From: JALOAD01 sp023228995 [NCBI: Candidatus Muiribacterium halophilum]
GTDB taxonomy: Bacteria > Muiribacteriota > Muiribacteriia > Muiribacteriales
DNA length: 64,000 bases
Direction: 5' to 3'
NCBI GenBank assembly: GCA_023228995.1
Contig: JALOAD010000006.1
Coordinates: 1 to 64,000, forward strand
Positions 52,184 to 59,913 of this stretch are shown here, in pieces. The first letter of the stretch is position 1; every line of letters starts with the position of its first letter. Under the pieces are notes generated by a model. That model was not told the origin of the DNA, searched no databases, and saw only the letters and a list, made by a program, of their open reading frames with translations. A program made the translations under genes and the position numbers.

Positions 52184-52894
52184 TTATTCTTCGACTATAA
52201 CTTCAAATGTTAATTTATCTTTTACTTCTTTCCATTCATCACGAGAATATTTTCTATGCCAATATCGTCTATGTCTATCCCATTTAAAGCCCATTGAAAT
52301 AGCAGTTCTTCTGTCTTTTTCAGGGTTTTTAGTTATAACTTTTATTTTTACTTTACCAGTGTTTTTAATTGTTTTTTGAAAATCATATCTTTTTAAAACT
52401 TCTATCATTGTCATTACATCTGATAAAGCTCGGTGACCACCTGGTAAAATTGAATGAAATCCTGCAAGATATGTTAGGTTTTTATATTTACAAGTTGGCG
52501 GATAGTCTATGTCAACTAATGTATCTATCATGAATTTTTCAGGGAATTCTAAATCAAATTTTTCACATTCTTTAATTAATACTTTTTTATCAAAAAGTCT
52601 TCCATTATGAGCTACAAGAAAATCAGCTTTTTCAGCCATTCTTATAAGTTTTCTTAAAGCAACTTTTATATTTATACCATGATCTCTGAGCATTTTCATA
52701 TTTATTCCTGTAAGTCTTGTTACAAACGAATCAATATGAAAATTTTGACCATAAGGTTTAATTAAAGGGTTAAATATATCAACATGTTGTTTTAAATCCC
52801 AATCATATAAAACTGCACCTATTTCAAGTATTCTCGTGCCTTCATTTGAAGCATCAGCCATAGTTGTTTCAAGATCTATACCAAGAAGAAGCAT
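52184..52894 (-). CDS. DEDDh 3'-5' exonuclease
   Basis: Exonuclease of the DnaQ fold: motif I GIDLETT (Asp7, Glu9), motif II LVAHNGRLFDK, motif III GGHRALSDV with the DEDDh histidine. About 60 C-terminal residues (MGFKWDRHRRYWHRK) resemble DUF5710, a small domain seen on DNA-processing proteins. ATG 52894 follows GGAGAAA; a 31-residue extension upstream has no ribosome site. Repair or proofreading role; substrate unknown. Converges on the ATPase gene. Confidence 0.87.
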   Translation of the reverse strand: MLLLGIDLETTMADASNEGTRILEIGAVLYDWDLKQHVDIFNPLIKPYGQNFHIDSFVTRLTGINMKMLRDHGINIKVALRKLIRMAEKADFLVAHNGRLFDKKVLIKECEKFDLEFPEKFMIDTLVDIDYPPTCKYKNLTYLAGFHSILPGGHRALSDVMTMIEVLKRYDFQKTIKNTGKVKIKVITKNPEKDRRTAISMGFKWDRHRRYWHRKYSRDEWKEVKDKLTFEVIVEE

Positions 52895-52973
52895 TTTTTC
52901 TCCAAAAAAAGTTATTTTTAAAATATAAATCCAATATAACAATAAGTCAATATCTTTTTGATAAAAAACATAA

Positions 52974-53001
52974 TTTACTTTATTCAATGGTTTGATATAA
53001 T
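52974..53001 (+). promoter_or_regulatory. Promoter of the radical SAM gene
   Basis: TTTACT (52974-52979), 16 bases, TATAAT (52996-53001). ATG at 53008 is six bases after the -10 box and no ribosome site is visible, so a leaderless message is predicted. Confidence 0.5.
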
Positions 53002-53007
53002 CATATT

Positions 53008-55506
53008 ATGAGTAAATTTATTCAGCTTGATACAACAAATATATGTAATCTTAATTGTTCATTTTGCTATAAAAGTACTATAAAAGGGAAATGTTCAAAT
53101 AAAATTATGAGTATTGAGGATATTAGAAAAGCATTTGAAAACAACAAAGATATACAGGGTGTTTCTCTTGTAAATAGTGGTGAATTTTTTACGCATGCTG
53201 ATTGGAAAAAAATACTAATTTTAGTTTTTGAAGAGTTTAATAAAAAAGAAGAATTCAATATAATATCTCTTAATACCAATGGTTTGGCTGTAACAAGTGA
53301 AAATTCTGATTTTATTATAAATAACATAGAAAAATACAATGTTAATTTTAGATTGATATTTTCAATAAATGCTTTTTATGAAAAAACTTATACAAATCTT
53401 ACAGGGAAAAATGTTCTTTCAATAGTTAATAATAATGCAAAATATTTTATTAAAAAATCAATTGAATCTAATAACAAAATAAAAAATATTGTTGTTGGTG
53501 TTCAGGCGGTTTTTATGCAAGAAAATTCAAATGAATTGAGAAATTTTATTGCTTATTGGAATGATTTTTTTATAAATTTAAATATTGATTTTGATATTTG
53601 TGAAGATAGTTTTCTTTCAAATAAAAACTATCTAATTAATCTTAGGCGTAATATTTCATCAGCAAGAGGTCAAAATGTTTTATTTAATGATTTAATTACT
53701 GAGCTTTCAAATAATTTTAATATTAAAATTTCTAAAAATATAGAAGAAGGAAAAGATTTTTTTAAAAAAAGTCTTTGTAAATATCTTTTTAAATTTCCCG
53801 CAATAAGTGGTGAAAATATTACTATATGTTGTAGAGATACATATTTTGAATATAAATATAAAAATAAGGAAAAAGAAGATAAAATTCTTGAAGATTATTA
53901 TAAATATAGTCATTTATTAGGTAAGTTTGAGAATATTCCTTTATGTACAAATTGCAATGGATATGAAAAATTAGATAAAAGTGAGATTAAAGAATTTTTT
54001 TTAGATAAAGAAATTGAAATTTACAAAAGAAGATTAATAAAAGGTGTATATTTTGATCTTTATAATATTTCAGGAAAACAACAAAAAATTATAGAATTTC
54101 TTTACAGAAATGATATTATTTCATTAACTGGGGATTTTGAAAATAAAAATATTTATTTTAATAAAAAAATAAATTTTAATAAAAGTAAAGAAACGGATTT
54201 TTGTGTTTTGTGGACAAGATGTTTAAATATTAAAGACAATGGTGTTTTTGCTGGTTGTGATAAATGTAACTTTGAAATAAAAGATTATAATGAATATTTG
54301 AAAAAATTAAAAAATAATATTTTAGATATAATTCCTCAAAAATGTATTTTATGTAATGAAAAATTTTCTTTTGATAGATTAAGAGATAGATATTATATAT
54401 TTGGAAATAATTCTTTTTATTCCCCGCTTTTAGAGGATGAAGAAAATAAAAAAATTATAAATGATATATATAATTATACAGAAAATAAAGAATGGAATTT
54501 TATTGCTAAATTATTTAAAAAAAACAATAAATTTCTACTTTATAACATGTTTTTATCTAATATTATCGAAAAAAAAATTGATGTAAAAGAAGTATATGAT
54601 ATTATTTTAAATGCAGAAGATTTCTTTTTATGGTCTGAGTATATTATTTTTACAGAAAATTATTTTGAAGAAACAATTCAAAATAAATTAGAGAAATATT
54701 CATTTATTTTAAGCGATGGAGAAAGACTTCGATTATTATATAAACTAGCTGATGATAAAATAAAAAATATAAATGTTGTGGAAATAGCAAATAAAGTATT
54801 GATTGAAGAAAAACTTAAAAAATCAGATATATATAAAAAATATATTGTGAGATTATTTGAAAACTGTGAAGATTCAGATAATTTAATAAAATTATATATA
54901 AGTTATATTGAATTTTTTGATAATTTAGATGTTAGAGGAAGTTTTGCATATACATTTGATAATATTTCTAAAAAATATAATATTTCATCAGATGAATTTT
55001 TAAAAAAATTTTTTAATATAAAAGGAATATCTCATAAATCAAATTGTTTTTTTGATATATGTGGAGATTTTTTAAAAGATAAAAGTACAGCTCCTTTATT
55101 TTATTCAATATTTAAATTTGAAGTAATTAAATTATTTGATAGTAAAAAGTTTTTTACCTTAATTAAATTAATTAGAAAATTTGAATATATTTTTGCAAAA
55201 TATGATTATTTTTTGTTTAAAAGACTTACTGAACCTGATTTTTCTTTTTATTCTTATAATTATATAAAATTTTTGTATTTAATAAGTTATATATATAAAA
55301 AAGATGAAATGTATTATAAAATATTTTCATTTTATATTAAAGAAAAAAATTATAAATCAGCTTTTTTGATATTTGAAAAAATTGAAAATATTAATAAATT
55401 TTGGAATGATGAACAATATGAAAATACCAGAAATTATCTATTAAAAAAGACAGATATAAAAAAATATATAATTAATAGAATAGGAAATATTTTTAATGGA
55501 AAATAA
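53008..55506 (+). CDS. Large radical SAM protein with two cysteine-rich regions
   Basis: The radical SAM cluster motif is CNLNCSFC (Cys13, 17, 20), near the very start as in SPASM enzymes. A second set, Cys257, 274, 275, 313 and 316, is SPASM/Twitch-like and could bind extra iron-sulfur clusters. A third set (Cys399, 405, 417, 420, 446, 449) follows a poorly conserved middle. Residues about 460-832 are helical and repeat-like, without a known domain. At 832 residues it is about twice a normal SPASM protein. It overlaps the patatin gene by 11 bases. Substrate unknown. Confidence 0.78.
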   Translation: MSKFIQLDTTNICNLNCSFCYKSTIKGKCSNKIMSIEDIRKAFENNKDIQGVSLVNSGEFFTHADWKKILILVFEEFNKKEEFNIISLNTNGLAVTSENSDFIINNIEKYNVNFRLIFSINAFYEKTYTNLTGKNVLSIVNNNAKYFIKKSIESNNKIKNIVVGVQAVFMQENSNELRNFIAYWNDFFINLNIDFDICEDSFLSNKNYLINLRRNISSARGQNVLFNDLITELSNNFNIKISKNIEEGKDFFKKSLCKYLFKFPAISGENITICCRDTYFEYKYKNKEKEDKILEDYYKYSHLLGKFENIPLCTNCNGYEKLDKSEIKEFFLDKEIEIYKRRLIKGVYFDLYNISGKQQKIIEFLYRNDIISLTGDFENKNIYFNKKINFNKSKETDFCVLWTRCLNIKDNGVFAGCDKCNFEIKDYNEYLKKLKNNILDIIPQKCILCNEKFSFDRLRDRYYIFGNNSFYSPLLEDEENKKIINDIYNYTENKEWNFIAKLFKKNNKFLLYNMFLSNIIEKKIDVKEVYDIILNAEDFFLWSEYIIFTENYFEETIQNKLEKYSFILSDGERLRLLYKLADDKIKNINVVEIANKVLIEEKLKKSDIYKKYIVRLFENCEDSDNLIKLYISYIEFFDNLDVRGSFAYTFDNISKKYNISSDEFLKKFFNIKGISHKSNCFFDICGDFLKDKSTAPLFYSIFKFEVIKLFDSKKFFTLIKLIRKFEYIFAKYDYFLFKRLTEPDFSFYSYNYIKFLYLISYIYKKDEMYYKIFSFYIKEKNYKSAFLIFEKIENINKFWNDEQYENTRNYLLKKTDIKKYIINRIGNIFNGK

Positions 55507-56257
55507 AAAAGATAAATCACTTGCACTTGGCGGAGGTTCAGCTTGGGGGTTTGCTCATATTGGTCTTTTAAAAAGTTTTGATGAAAATAAAATTGAATTA
55601 AATGAAATAGCAGGATGTTCAATGGGAGCAATAATAACTGGCCTTTATGCAGCACTGGATTTTGATGCTTGTAAATTGTGGGATCTTTTTCACAATATGT
55701 CAAAAAGTGATTTTATAAAATTATTTGATCCAAGTTTTAAGACAAGACCTTTATTTAAAGGTGAAAAACTAAAAAAATTCTTAGAAAGTTTTTTCAAAAG
55801 AAGAAAAATAGGAGATTTTGAAAAAGATATAAAAATAATTGCTTCAACAAAAGAACATAAACACAGATTAGTTGTTTTTGATAAAAACACATTGCTTATA
55901 GATGCAGTTATGGCATCATGCTCTTTACCCCCAATGTTTCCTGATTATAATGGATTAGTTGATGGAGGATTTAATACAATAGTTCCAGTAAATGTTTTAA
56001 AAAAACAAAATTATAAAATTGCATCAAATGTTTATTGTGATGTTGATTATAGTAAACTTTCAGATTGGTATAAAAAAAATTATTATTTTAGCGTATTAAA
56101 ACAATATCAAAAAACAAGAAAAGAATGTGAAAAAGCAGATATTGTAATTGAATATAATATGAAACCTATTTTAATAATGGATTTTTTTAAATACCAAAAG
56201 ATAATTGAAATAGGATATAAAAAGATTAATTCTATTTTGATTCAAAAAAATTTTTAA
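55496..56257 (+). CDS. Patatin-like phospholipase (RssA-like)
   Basis: Serine lipid hydrolase. Oxyanion loop LGGGSAWGFAHIGLL (11-25; the usual Arg of GGGxxRG is Trp), nucleophile Ser42 in GCSMG, and catalytic Asp156 in DGG. 253 residues, single domain, no signal peptide. TAGGAAA precedes ATG inside the radical SAM gene, so the two are translationally coupled and may modify the same lipid or peptide. RssA-type proteins are often regulators or toxins of unknown substrate. Confidence 0.88.
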   Translation: MENKKDKSLALGGGSAWGFAHIGLLKSFDENKIELNEIAGCSMGAIITGLYAALDFDACKLWDLFHNMSKSDFIKLFDPSFKTRPLFKGEKLKKFLESFFKRRKIGDFEKDIKIIASTKEHKHRLVVFDKNTLLIDAVMASCSLPPMFPDYNGLVDGGFNTIVPVNVLKKQNYKIASNVYCDVDYSKLSDWYKKNYYFSVLKQYQKTRKECEKADIVIEYNMKPILIMDFFKYQKIIEIGYKKINSILIQKNF

Positions 56258-56259
56258 AA

Positions 56260-56280
56260 TGGGGTCAGGTCGTAAAAAGT
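56260..56280 (+). other. TGGGGTCAGGTCGTAAA motif
   Basis: A TGGGGTCAGGTC-type string as found beside REP-associated transposase genes in many bacteria. It directly follows the patatin stop. No transposase is nearby, so it is a solitary remnant or coincidence. Confidence 0.25.
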
Positions 56281-56394
56281 TCAAAAAGGACATTCAAGCT
56301 ACCGAGTAGAATTTTTTTTGCTTTTTAAAATATTATTTCTTTGAATTATATATTTTTTAATGTAGAATTACTACAAATAAAACATTGAGGTTTT

Positions 56395-57144
56395 ATGCTT
56401 ATTGATATGAATGATATATTTAAGATATATCAAATGGGTAGTACTGAGGTAAGAGCTGTCGATGGTATTTCTCTTTGTATTGAACAAGGAGAATTTACTA
56501 CAATAATGGGTCAGTCTGGAAGCGGTAAATCTACTCTTATGCATATTTTAGGTTGTCTTGATACACCGAGTTCTGGTAATTATCTTTTTGATGGTGTTGA
56601 TGTTAGTAAAATTGATGATATATCTTTGTCTAATATTAGAAATAGAAAAGTTGGATTTGTTTTTCAGTCTTTTAATCTTCTTTCACATAGAGATATTCTT
56701 CATAATGTATCTTTACCTATGATATATATGGGAGATTCAAAGATTGAGCGAGATGAAAAAAGCAAAAATATTTTACAAGCTCTTGGTCTTGGTAATCGTA
56801 TATATCATAAACCTACTGAGCTTTCTGGTGGTCAGAATCAGAGAGTTGCAATTTCAAGAGCTCTTGCAAATAATCCAAAAATAATTCTTGCTGATGAACC
56901 TACTGGAAATCTTGATAGTAAAACATCATTAGAAATTTTGGCTTTGTTTCAGAGATTAAATGAGCTTGGAAAGACTATTATTATGGTTACTCATGATAGA
57001 GAAGTTTCTAATTATTCAAAAAGAATTATTGAAGTAAGAGATGGTAAAATTATTTCAGATAAAGCAAATAATAATTATAAAATTATTGATGTAAAATTGA
57101 GTTATAATGTAGAAGTGTTGGCAGGGATTGGTGGAAAGCTGTGA
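56395..57144 (+). CDS. MacB-type ABC transporter ATPase
   Basis: Nucleotide-binding subunit: Walker A GQSGSGKST, Q-loop VFQSFNLL, signature LSGGQNQR, Walker B IILADEPT, H-loop VTHD. It belongs to the MacB/LolD/FtsE group; 249 residues with a short C-terminal extension. GAGGT precedes ATG. The cognate permease is at 62639 and the channel and adaptors lie between, so this is one exporter operon. Confidence 0.92.
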   Translation: MLIDMNDIFKIYQMGSTEVRAVDGISLCIEQGEFTTIMGQSGSGKSTLMHILGCLDTPSSGNYLFDGVDVSKIDDISLSNIRNRKVGFVFQSFNLLSHRDILHNVSLPMIYMGDSKIERDEKSKNILQALGLGNRIYHKPTELSGGQNQRVAISRALANNPKIILADEPTGNLDSKTSLEILALFQRLNELGKTIIMVTHDREVSNYSKRIIEVRDGKIISDKANNNYKIIDVKLSYNVEVLAGIGGKL

Positions 57145-57284
57145 CGAGTAAAGTCGTAATTGAAAAAACCGTGAAATAGTGAAAGGGTGAAGGAGAAAAG
57201 TGATTAATGTGATTTAAGTTGGGTTAATTAAACTGTATTGTTAGTTGTTGATTTTATGTTCAATTGTTTTATAAGGGAGTTTTT
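57145..57284. other. Repeat-containing gap in the exporter operon
   Basis: GCTGTGACGAGTAAAGTCG and GTGAAATAGTGAAAGGGTGAAGG resemble the CTGTGACAGATGAAGCG family of other gaps and the sequence at 63935-64000. No terminator is seen, so read-through to the TolC-like gene is possible. Confidence 0.45.
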
Positions 57285-58553
57285 ATGATAAGAATTATTT
57301 TGGTCTTTATGATTTGTTTTGGATTTTCTACTTTTTCTATGAATTTAAAAGATACAGTTGATTTTGCTTTGAAAAATTCTCCTGAATTTCGAAAGATTGA
57401 GATTAATCACAGAAAATCTGTTCTTAATTATATTAAAGAAAAAAAAGCTTTTATACCAACTTTTTCGTTTTATGCAAATGATTCTGACATTAGAAGTCTG
57501 GATATTAGACAAAAAATTTCTGAAGGTGGATCACTTTCTTTTGATTATACAAAAGATATTTCGGCTGATTCTACTACTAAATCTTTGTCATATTCTCAAA
57601 GCTTGTGGAAATGGAAAGATAATTCAGGAATTATTTCAGAACTTAATTATAAAATCTCTGAAGCTTCTTTTATTCAACAAAAAAAGAATTTTATATTAAG
57701 AGTTGTTAGAAGTATGCTTTCTTTTATAAAATCAAGAGAACGGCTTAATATTGAAGAAAATTCAAGCGTTAGATGGAAAAGATCCTATGATTATGCTGTT
57801 GCTCGTTATGAAGCAGGTTCTGCTAATAAATTTGATGTTATTAATGCAAAGTTAAATCTGATGAATTCTACAAATTCAATATTATCTCAGAAAGATAGCG
57901 TCGAGAATGAAAGACTTGGTCTTAATAAGCTTATAGGACTTGATTTTAATGAAAATATTACTTTTGAAGTTGATATAAAATTTATAAAATCTCCAATCAT
58001 TATAAAAAAGAAAAGGGAAGATATTCTTATGTCTGAACTTTCTTTGAAAGTATCAGAAATACAAAATGAAAATTCTGAAATTAATAAAAAACCTGATATT
58101 AAATATTCAGGTAATAAAAATGAGGATAAAAACGGTAATACAAGTTCTTCTTCCGCTGTAAGTATGAGTTTTGAACTTGGTAAATCGACAGATTCAATTA
58201 ATTTAGATATATCTGAGCTTAATCTTGAACTTGCTTCTATTGCTCACTTGGACCTTGTTAAAAATGTTGAGCTTGAGATTAGAAATTTTGAAAATAGATT
58301 AAAAACTAATTCACAATCTATTAATATAAAAGAAGAAAATCTTAAAAATTCTGAAGAAAATCTGAAGTTTTCAGAAATTTCATTTCAAAAAGGTCTTATT
58401 TCTTTTATAGATATGCAAGATGCTCAAGAAAAATTTAATTCTGAAAAACAACAGTATTTTAATGCACTTATTGATAATATTATGCTTGTGCTTGATTATG
58501 TAAAAGCTTGTGGAGAAGATGTTGAAAAATATATTTACGAAAATATTAATTAG
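57285..58553 (+). CDS. TolC-like outer-membrane efflux channel
   Basis: 422-residue outer-membrane factor with a signal peptide (1-20, MIRIILVFMICFGFSTFS). Two OEP repeats show as long amphipathic helices (VARYEAGSANKFDVINAKLNLM and its partner FQKGLISFIDMQDAQEKF), each with the helix-turn pattern of TolC. It forms the outer end of the exporter. ATG 57285 follows AAGGGAG. Its 3' end overlaps the next gene by 35 bases. Evidence for a diderm cell. Confidence 0.85.
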   Translation: MIRIILVFMICFGFSTFSMNLKDTVDFALKNSPEFRKIEINHRKSVLNYIKEKKAFIPTFSFYANDSDIRSLDIRQKISEGGSLSFDYTKDISADSTTKSLSYSQSLWKWKDNSGIISELNYKISEASFIQQKKNFILRVVRSMLSFIKSRERLNIEENSSVRWKRSYDYAVARYEAGSANKFDVINAKLNLMNSTNSILSQKDSVENERLGLNKLIGLDFNENITFEVDIKFIKSPIIIKKKREDILMSELSLKVSEIQNENSEINKKPDIKYSGNKNEDKNGNTSSSSAVSMSFELGKSTDSINLDISELNLELASIAHLDLVKNVELEIRNFENRLKTNSQSINIKEENLKNSEENLKFSEISFQKGLISFIDMQDAQEKFNSEKQQYFNALIDNIMLVLDYVKACGEDVEKYIYENIN

Positions 58554-59913
58554 TTTTTTATTTATACTTGTTTTTTGTGGTTGTGGAGAAAAAAAACATA
58601 AAAATTCCTATACTTTAAATAGACAGGATTTTAGAGATTTTGTTTTGGGAAAGGGTGAGTTTGTACCTGTTTTGGAACAAGAGGTCAATGTTCCTATGGG
58701 TATTTGGAGTACAGTTAGTTTTCTTGAAGATGAGGGTAAAGAAGTAAAAAAAGATGATATTATAGCTGAATTTGATACTCAGGATATTAAATCAAGAAAT
58801 ATATGGTCATTGAGAAGTCTTGAAAGAAATGAGATAAATCTTAAAAAAACTATTGAAGATAATATTTATGAGTTTGAGAGAGAAAATAAACAGTATGAAA
58901 TTGCTCTTATGCGAAAAGAATTATTTCTTTTTAAAAATAAATTGTTTGAAAAAGGAAAAATTAAAGAAGAAATTGAAAATGCTAAAAAAAGACTTGAGAT
59001 AACAAAGCTGCAATTTGATTTTGAAAAAGCTTTTTATGCAGAAAAAGAAAAAATGTTTAAAGCTGGTTATATTTCTCAATTAGAAATTGAAAGGTTCAGA
59101 AATAACCTTAAAATAAGCCAGTATTCTTATGAAAATGAAATTTCATCTTTTAATGAATTAGCAAATTTTCCTTCTGAAAATGAAAAAAAACTCAATGATC
59201 TTAATATTTCAAAAAGTGTGCTTGAATTTGAAAATACTTCAAAAGATATGGAAGCTTCTCGTATATCAAGAGAATTAAATGAAAAAAGTATGAAAATGAG
59301 AATTGAGAGATCTAAAAAAGATTCTATGAGAGTTGAGGATAGAATTAAAAAAAGCACTCTTAAATCACCTATTGATGGTGTGCTTATGTATGTTACTGGA
59401 TGGGATGGTAAAATCAGAGTTGGTGGTAGAGTATGGAGTGGAATGAGTTTTTTGAAAGTAACAGATTTTGAAAATCTTAAAATAAGAGGAAATGTTAGTC
59501 AAAAGGATATAGAAAGATTAAAAGATAGTATGGAAGTTGAAATTTTTCCAATTGCTTTTCCTGGAAAAGTTATAAATGGTAAGTTAATTAAAATTGGTAA
59601 ACTTGGAAAACTTAAATATTCTTCTGATGAGAAGGGCGTTAAGGAATTTGAAGTTGAGATTGAATTTGAAGGTGAATTAGAAGGTATAAAACCTAATTTT
59701 TCTGCTGAATTTAGAATATTTGATAGAAAATATAAAAATGTTTTTGTTATTCCAAAAGAAACTGTTATTGAGGATGAAAATGGAGTTTTTGTCAATATAA
59801 TTAATTTTTCAGGTATTAAAAAAACTAAAATTGATTTTATAGGCAAGAATTCTGATTATTATTTTGTTGAAAAAGGACTTTCTGATGGACAAAAGATTTT
59901 ATTTAATTTTTAA
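58519..59913 (+). CDS. HlyD/MacA-type adaptor lipoprotein (single)
   Basis: Periplasmic membrane-fusion protein that bridges the permease and channel. A lipoprotein signal ends VFCGC (Cys about 24). A barrel-sandwich half-motif (EDEGKEVKKDDIIAEFDT) is followed by a long alpha-hairpin (about 95-275), the second half (LKSPIDGVLMYVTGWDGKIRVG), then beta-barrel. 464 residues. ATG 58519 follows GGAG inside the channel gene; TTG 58522 is the alternative. Confidence 0.83.
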   Translation: MLKNIFTKILISFLFILVFCGCGEKKHKNSYTLNRQDFRDFVLGKGEFVPVLEQEVNVPMGIWSTVSFLEDEGKEVKKDDIIAEFDTQDIKSRNIWSLRSLERNEINLKKTIEDNIYEFERENKQYEIALMRKELFLFKNKLFEKGKIKEEIENAKKRLEITKLQFDFEKAFYAEKEKMFKAGYISQLEIERFRNNLKISQYSYENEISSFNELANFPSENEKKLNDLNISKSVLEFENTSKDMEASRISRELNEKSMKMRIERSKKDSMRVEDRIKKSTLKSPIDGVLMYVTGWDGKIRVGGRVWSGMSFLKVTDFENLKIRGNVSQKDIERLKDSMEVEIFPIAFPGKVINGKLIKIGKLGKLKYSSDEKGVKEFEVEIEFEGELEGIKPNFSAEFRIFDRKYKNVFVIPKETVIEDENGVFVNIINFSGIKKTKIDFIGKNSDYYFVEKGLSDGQKILFNF

